Assembly: GCA_956465555.1 (NCBI GenBank)
Contig: OY101122.1
Location: 693,001-757,000 of the forward strand
Direction of reading: 5' to 3'
From: Nitzschia sp. pyKryTriq1
Lineage: Eukaryota; Bacillariophyta; Bacillariophyceae; Bacillariales; Bacillariaceae
DNA: 64,000 nt
This document shows positions 60,465 to 64,000 of the stretch, piece by piece. Position 1 is the first letter of the stretch. Each line of letters opens with the position of its first letter. Under the pieces are notes generated by a model. That model ran no database searches. It saw only the letters and a list, made by a program, of their open reading frames with translations, and was not told the DNA's origin. The translations under genes were made by a program, and so were the position numbers.

Positions 60465-60971
60465 CTTGTCACTTCCTGTTTTCCTTGTTTGGTCATTGAA
60501 TGATCCTCATCCCGTTTGCTCCCCGGCCTTGGTGGTTGTCGTCGTCTGCATCCAAAGCGCAAAATGTGTGATGAGCTGAAATACTTCGCATATCAAACGG
60601 ACTTCCGTCTCGCTGATGCTAAAACTACTTAGACGGACCGCAATCACCATTCGTAAGTAACCAAAATATTTGGCGTTAGACGTTAAAATATACTTAGGAG
60701 ATATTTATCCCTACATAGAGAGATTGCCTGTAAAAAAGTACCGATAAAGAAGCACATGTTATGTAACCATGCATGCATGCCACAAGCGCCCATCGCCTGC
60801 AACACGGGGTAAAATTGAGAATTGGCGACATCTGCAGACGCCTGCGTGACGATGCCGAATATCATACCGGTACACGTACTGTAAGAGCTATGGTATTACT
60901 CGTAGACTACCGAGGGAATGTCTACCAGAATGCCTAATGATACTAGTACGAAGTAGATAGAGGAGGTTTTC
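60465..60971. other. Spacer between the paralogue pair, no gene
   Basis: Non-coding, with one ACCGGTACACGTAC word near 60866-60880. Confidence 0.5.
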
Positions 60972-61818
60972 TCATACGCGCGCCACGGCTTCATTTGGCA
61001 TCATTTCAAAATGCGACATTGTGCCTTCCTCTTCGGAAAGCTGAATAGTGGCAACTTTTCGGCGCCGCCTGACTCCAGTGAGGATCCCGCCAATCCCGAG
61101 CATCAATACTGCTCCTGCGACCATCCCGTAGCGACTAGCTTCGGTAAGCGTGATACTGGTAGTGCACTGGGTTGTACTACTAGAACCTCCAAAGTCAAAA
61201 TATACTGCAACTGAGATCGTCTGTCCCCTGAAATTAAACACTGATAAGGGCAAACTCAATTCATATTCAACAACGTATACCATGGCCCAACATCTTCCGC
61301 TGCACTTACCACCACCAGAGACTATTGTACCACTTATCGGCATCTCCTGGAATCTTGAATTTGAAAGTGTCCACTGAGTAGGATCCTGCCTCTGGACACG
61401 CCGAGGATCCATCAGGACTACTTAGGCATCCACAAAAGTCAATTTGGTCTTCATAAATAGTAATGCCTGCGCCTTTCACTTTTACAGACGTCGTATCCGT
61501 TGCCAAATTATTGCTCGTAATTTTCACTTTGGATCATTGGCAAAAATAATATGAGAGCAAGTTTTTTGTTAGAGGAATAGTGCTACACAAACAACTTCAA
61601 CAAACCAAATATTGATCCTCGGAGCACGTACCAGCACTACTGATGCTGACATCCGACCCGAATGTGCAGTAGCTGCCACCACAGTCTACGCCGAACGAGG
61701 TTACTTGTAAATCGCCTGTGCACTCTGGAAGCGTCGATGCAATCGTAAATTTAGTACTTCCTTGGGCGAAATGAAAAATGGAAAGAACCAGGAGGAGCTG
61801 CAGTTGAAATCTCGTCAT
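60972..61818 (-). CDS. Type I membrane protein, paralogue pair member B
   Basis: Three exons fit: 61818-61632, 61526-61310 and 61227-60972, introns of 105 and 82 nt, giving 219 residues. Signal peptide MTRFQLQLLLVLSIFHFAQG, ectodomain with LPECTGDLQVTSFGVDCGGS, YCTFGSDVSIS, ACPEAGSYSVDTFKFKIPGD, ADKWYNSLWWW and GQTISVAVYFDFGG, membrane span (MVAGAVLMLGIGGILTGV) and tail RRRRKVATIQLSEEEG...HFEMMPNEAV. It aligns with member A along its whole length (CTWGSDVS/CTFGSDVS; CPDAGVY/CPEAGSY; RRRKLAT/RRRRKVAT). The second intron is absent in member A. Confidence 0.75.
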
Positions 61819-62524
61819 GGTGAAAAGGTTGATGAGTGGATTATCCTTGCTAATACTCTGCCTGGGGTTCTAGAGAGTAGAGGACGACAATGGGGCCAAG
61901 AGGGTGGGTTTGTGTTACAACGCTGTGTTTCTTATGTAAAAAAATGGCGCAAAAAGGTGGGTTCGTGTTACGGTATCTTGTTGTACTGTATGTGAGATGT
62001 CTTGCACGCTCGTCACCGTCGTTGTTGTGCGTGATTTTTCCTCGTCACAAACAATCGTTGAGCGCGCAAGGCCAAACGACTCCTAGGAACAACACTTGTA
62101 TTCATGTATGGAGGAATTTATATGATCTAATTTTTGGCGCGAAACTACAGTATTGGTATTGCTGAGAATACGAAGGACAGACGACATACCTCCACGCGTC
62201 ACAGGAACGGAGGCGGATCGATAATGCGATACCGGTTCCAGACCTGCTGTACCTGGTATCATACCTGTACCGGTACCGGTAGAGACTTTACTTGCACCTA
62301 CCGGTATTGTGTACGAGTGCGGTACCGGTACGGTACGGTACACGTACAGTCTCCTTGGTACAGTAATAAACAAGAAGCCGATCTTCGCGCGCCAAACGCC
62401 CACCACCAAAAGCCATCAAAATAAGAAAGGAGACAGGAGACATCGTCGTATTCACAATCGCAGAAAACATAGTTGTTCTGTTTGCTCATGTCCACCGATT
62501 AGCCCTTTCCAAATTGGATCAACG
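61819..62524. promoter_or_regulatory. Intergenic region with GTAC palindrome cluster upstream of the sugar transporter
   Basis: A strong cluster from 62233 to 62356 (GTACCGGTACCGGTAGAG, GCGGTACCGGTACGGTACGG) ends 170 bp before the start. A weak tandem echo GGGTTTGTGTTAC / GGGTTCGTGTTAC occurs near 61905-61971. No gene is supported. Confidence 0.55.
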
Positions 62525-63588
62525 ATGACTTCCAAGGCAGCCCCAGCTCTCGATCACAAGGCGATGTTCTATATGCTCCTTCTTGCTTTGCAATTTGGGA
62601 TGCAGCCAGCACTGACGAGAAAATATACCCCTCCGGGGATTTGTCGGTCGACAGTTATATTGATACAAGAGCTTTTGAAGTTTTTCTTGGCTTTCATAAT
62701 GCTACATTTGAGTGGTGGGGCCCAGTCCGCGTTTTCTGGTGAGTGGCTGCACGTTCTGAAGTTCATGGTCTTGTCGACATTTTTCTTCTTACGAGAAAAT
62801 TATTTTCAGGTTGGAATATTTCGACGTGGGCAACCGTTGCTTTCCTCCCAGCTGCTCTCTACGCGGTACAGAATATTGCAGCCTTACAAGCCTACCAAAA
62901 TCTCGACTCTTTGACTTTTAACGTCTTGAATCAAACAAAAACATTGTCTGCAGCTCTGTGCTGCTATCTTGTTATGGGTCGGAAGCAGAGCTTTATTCAG
63001 GTTTTAAGTTTATTCCTCCTTCTTTTGTCAGCTCTTGTCATGGAGCGCTTGGTGCCCCTTGACTCGCTTTTTTCAGCTGGTGTTTCGATAGGGGTCCCAG
63101 AATGGGGCTCCAGGCACTGGTCTCATGGCGTCGCACCAATCATGGTCGCAAGTTTCATCAGCGGATTATCAGGTGCGCTTTCCCAGAAAAATTTGCAATC
63201 CCAAGGGGGTGGTCGAAATCCTTACTTATTCAGCATGGAATTATGTGCTGCTTCAGCATTGATCTTGGGCAGCAGCCTTATCATTAGCTCCGACGGCAAG
63301 CGGATTGCAGAGGATGGGTTTTGGCATGGGTGGACAGCTACTACATGGATCCCTATCCTGACAAACTCAATAGGTGGAATTATCGTCGGGCTAGTGACAA
63401 AGTATGCGGGGTCGGTGCGAAAGGGGTTTGCATTGATTTTTGGCATTTTTCTGAGTGGCCTGGTACAAGCGTTACTCCAGCCAGATGTCGGTGTGACGAC
63501 CGAACAGGCGGTTGGTGGGGTATTGGCTGCAATTAGTCTTTGGATACATGCAACCAACCCTCCTGTGGTGAAAGAAAAGAGAGAATAG
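62525..63588 (+). CDS. Nucleotide-sugar transporter (SLC35A-like)
   Basis: Moves UDP- or CMP-sugars into the Golgi or ER lumen for glycosyltransferases. Two exons fit: 62525-62738 and 62810-63588, a 71-nt intron, giving 330 residues, the usual length. Around ten hydrophobic helices. The SLC35A hallmark region is LYAVQNIAALQAYQNLDSLT followed by FNVLNQTKTLSAALC. A later repeat has FISGLSGALSQKNLQSQGGG, and NSIGGIIVGLVTKYAGSVRK is the conserved end region. The start at 62525 is the ATG just before the first helix; the open frame upstream crosses the GTAC cluster. Substrate cannot be told from sequence. Confidence 0.9.
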
Positions 63589-63792
63589 AGGGCTACATGC
63601 TTTCGTTTGAGTAACTTGGCCCCGTCGAAGCCGAGGAAACGATGGGGTCGATAGCCTGTGGTTTCTAGTAAACAAAAGTGGCGTCATCACCGAATGTTCA
63701 ACAACGACCAACGACTTTGATAGTGTAATAGTTTGTTCTCATTAGTAGATCAACACATCATGTCGTTACTACGTGTTGGTCAGCTAGGACAG

Positions 63793-64000
63793 CTACCGTG
63801 CAGGATCTGTGGTTTCTAGAGCATCCAGTTCTGGATCTCCGTCGACTATTGCTGTCCCTTTCTCTGCCTCTTCATCCCTCCGCGCAGTGGAATCAAGGGG
63901 CATGCTTGTCATGGTAGATATTCTTTTCGTTGCATTCTTTGCTTCCTTCTCCCAGGAAATGCGGAATTTCAAGACCAAGACGCCAATGATGCTTGCACTA
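63793..64000 (-). CDS. 3' end of a gene cut by the right edge
   Basis: The minus-strand frame is open from the right edge to the stop at 63795-63793 (at least 68 codons). It begins with a hydrophobic stretch (SASIIGVLVLKF), then a charged tail (WEKEAKNATKR, RRDEEAEKGTAIVDGDPELD). This looks like the last membrane helix and cytosolic tail of a membrane protein, but no family is recognised and a non-coding frame cannot be excluded. Confidence 0.4.
   Translation of the reverse strand, partial: SASIIGVLVLKFRISWEKEAKNATKRISTMTSMPLDSTARRDEEAEKGTAIVDGDPELDALETTDPAR

Noticed and set aside
62309-62524. N-terminal extension of the nucleotide-sugar transporter
   Set aside because: It crosses the GTAC cluster, while the ATG at 62525 lies directly before the first membrane helix and gives the normal family length.
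1-64000. tRNA, rRNA, CRISPR arrays, retroelements, transposases, bacterial-type operons
   Set aside because: Looked for by eye on both strands; nothing with cloverleaf, array spacing or characteristic protein motifs was found. A tRNA or covariance-model scan could still reveal small RNAs that I cannot see.

Overview
The window is nuclear DNA from a eukaryotic alga, most probably a diatom or close stramenopile relative. Genes lie on both strands 50-900 bp apart, and introns are rare, short (about 70-185 nt) and GT-AG. The proteins are eukaryotic housekeeping types mixed with classes typical of diatom genomes: secreted or membrane proteins with Pro/Thr/Ser-rich stalks, a gametolysin-type M11 protease and GT32 glycosyltransferases. 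The species cannot be read from the sequence. I see no rRNA, tRNA, CRISPR array, retroelement or DNA-transposon coding region.

Layout. 1-2.5 kb: repeats and only doubtful small ORFs. 2.5-5 kb: a golgin. 5.8-11.2 kb: two tandem long-chain acyl-CoA synthetase genes whose first ~1 kb is nearly identical. 11.3-13.6 kb: RRP15 and the SDH assembly factor SDHAF2, divergent. 14.4-15.8 kb: a RAD18-like E3 ligase. 16.5-18.4 kb: a Na+/H+ exchanger. 18.5-19.3 kb: TSR2. 19.8-20.6 kb: an orphan gene flanked by 70-bp direct repeats. 20.8-24.3 kb: a WBP4/ZOP1-like splicing factor and an orphan coiled-coil protein. 24.6-25.9 kb: a citrate-type mitochondrial carrier. 26.9-32.1 kb: a TLDc protein, a small membrane protein and ELP2. 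32.7-38.1 kb: secreted or membrane proteins, including the M11 protease. 39.2-45.2 kb: an orphan with a signal-like N-terminus, an HSP20 and two GT32 enzymes. 45.9-49.2 kb: two more members of the Cys-rich membrane family first met at 32.7 kb. 49.4-56.3 kb: a basic Ser/Arg-rich protein, an FtsH-like ATPase without protease domain, phosphatidylinositol synthase and a PTEN/auxilin-type phosphatase-C2 protein. 58.8-63.6 kb: a tandem PDZ-like protein, a pair of type I membrane paralogues and a nucleotide-sugar transporter. A gene cut by the right edge ends the window.

The genes form no operon. Recurring themes are secretion and glycosylation (golgin, two GT32, nucleotide-sugar transporter, organellar exchanger, M11 protease, five membrane glycoprotein-like genes), lipid metabolism (two ACSL, PI synthase, citrate carrier, phosphatase-C2 protein) and ribosome or tRNA biogenesis (RRP15, TSR2, ELP2).

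The most striking unexplained feature is not a gene. Clusters of nested GTAC/ACCGGT palindromes recur in intergenic DNA, mostly 40-450 bp upstream of start codons. Other leads are the sharply bounded conversion tract in the ACSL pair, a RAD18-like protein with an NZF-type finger in place of the usual UBZ, a GAK/auxilin-like PTEN-C2 module that keeps a CX5R loop, and a new-looking three-member Cys-rich membrane family.
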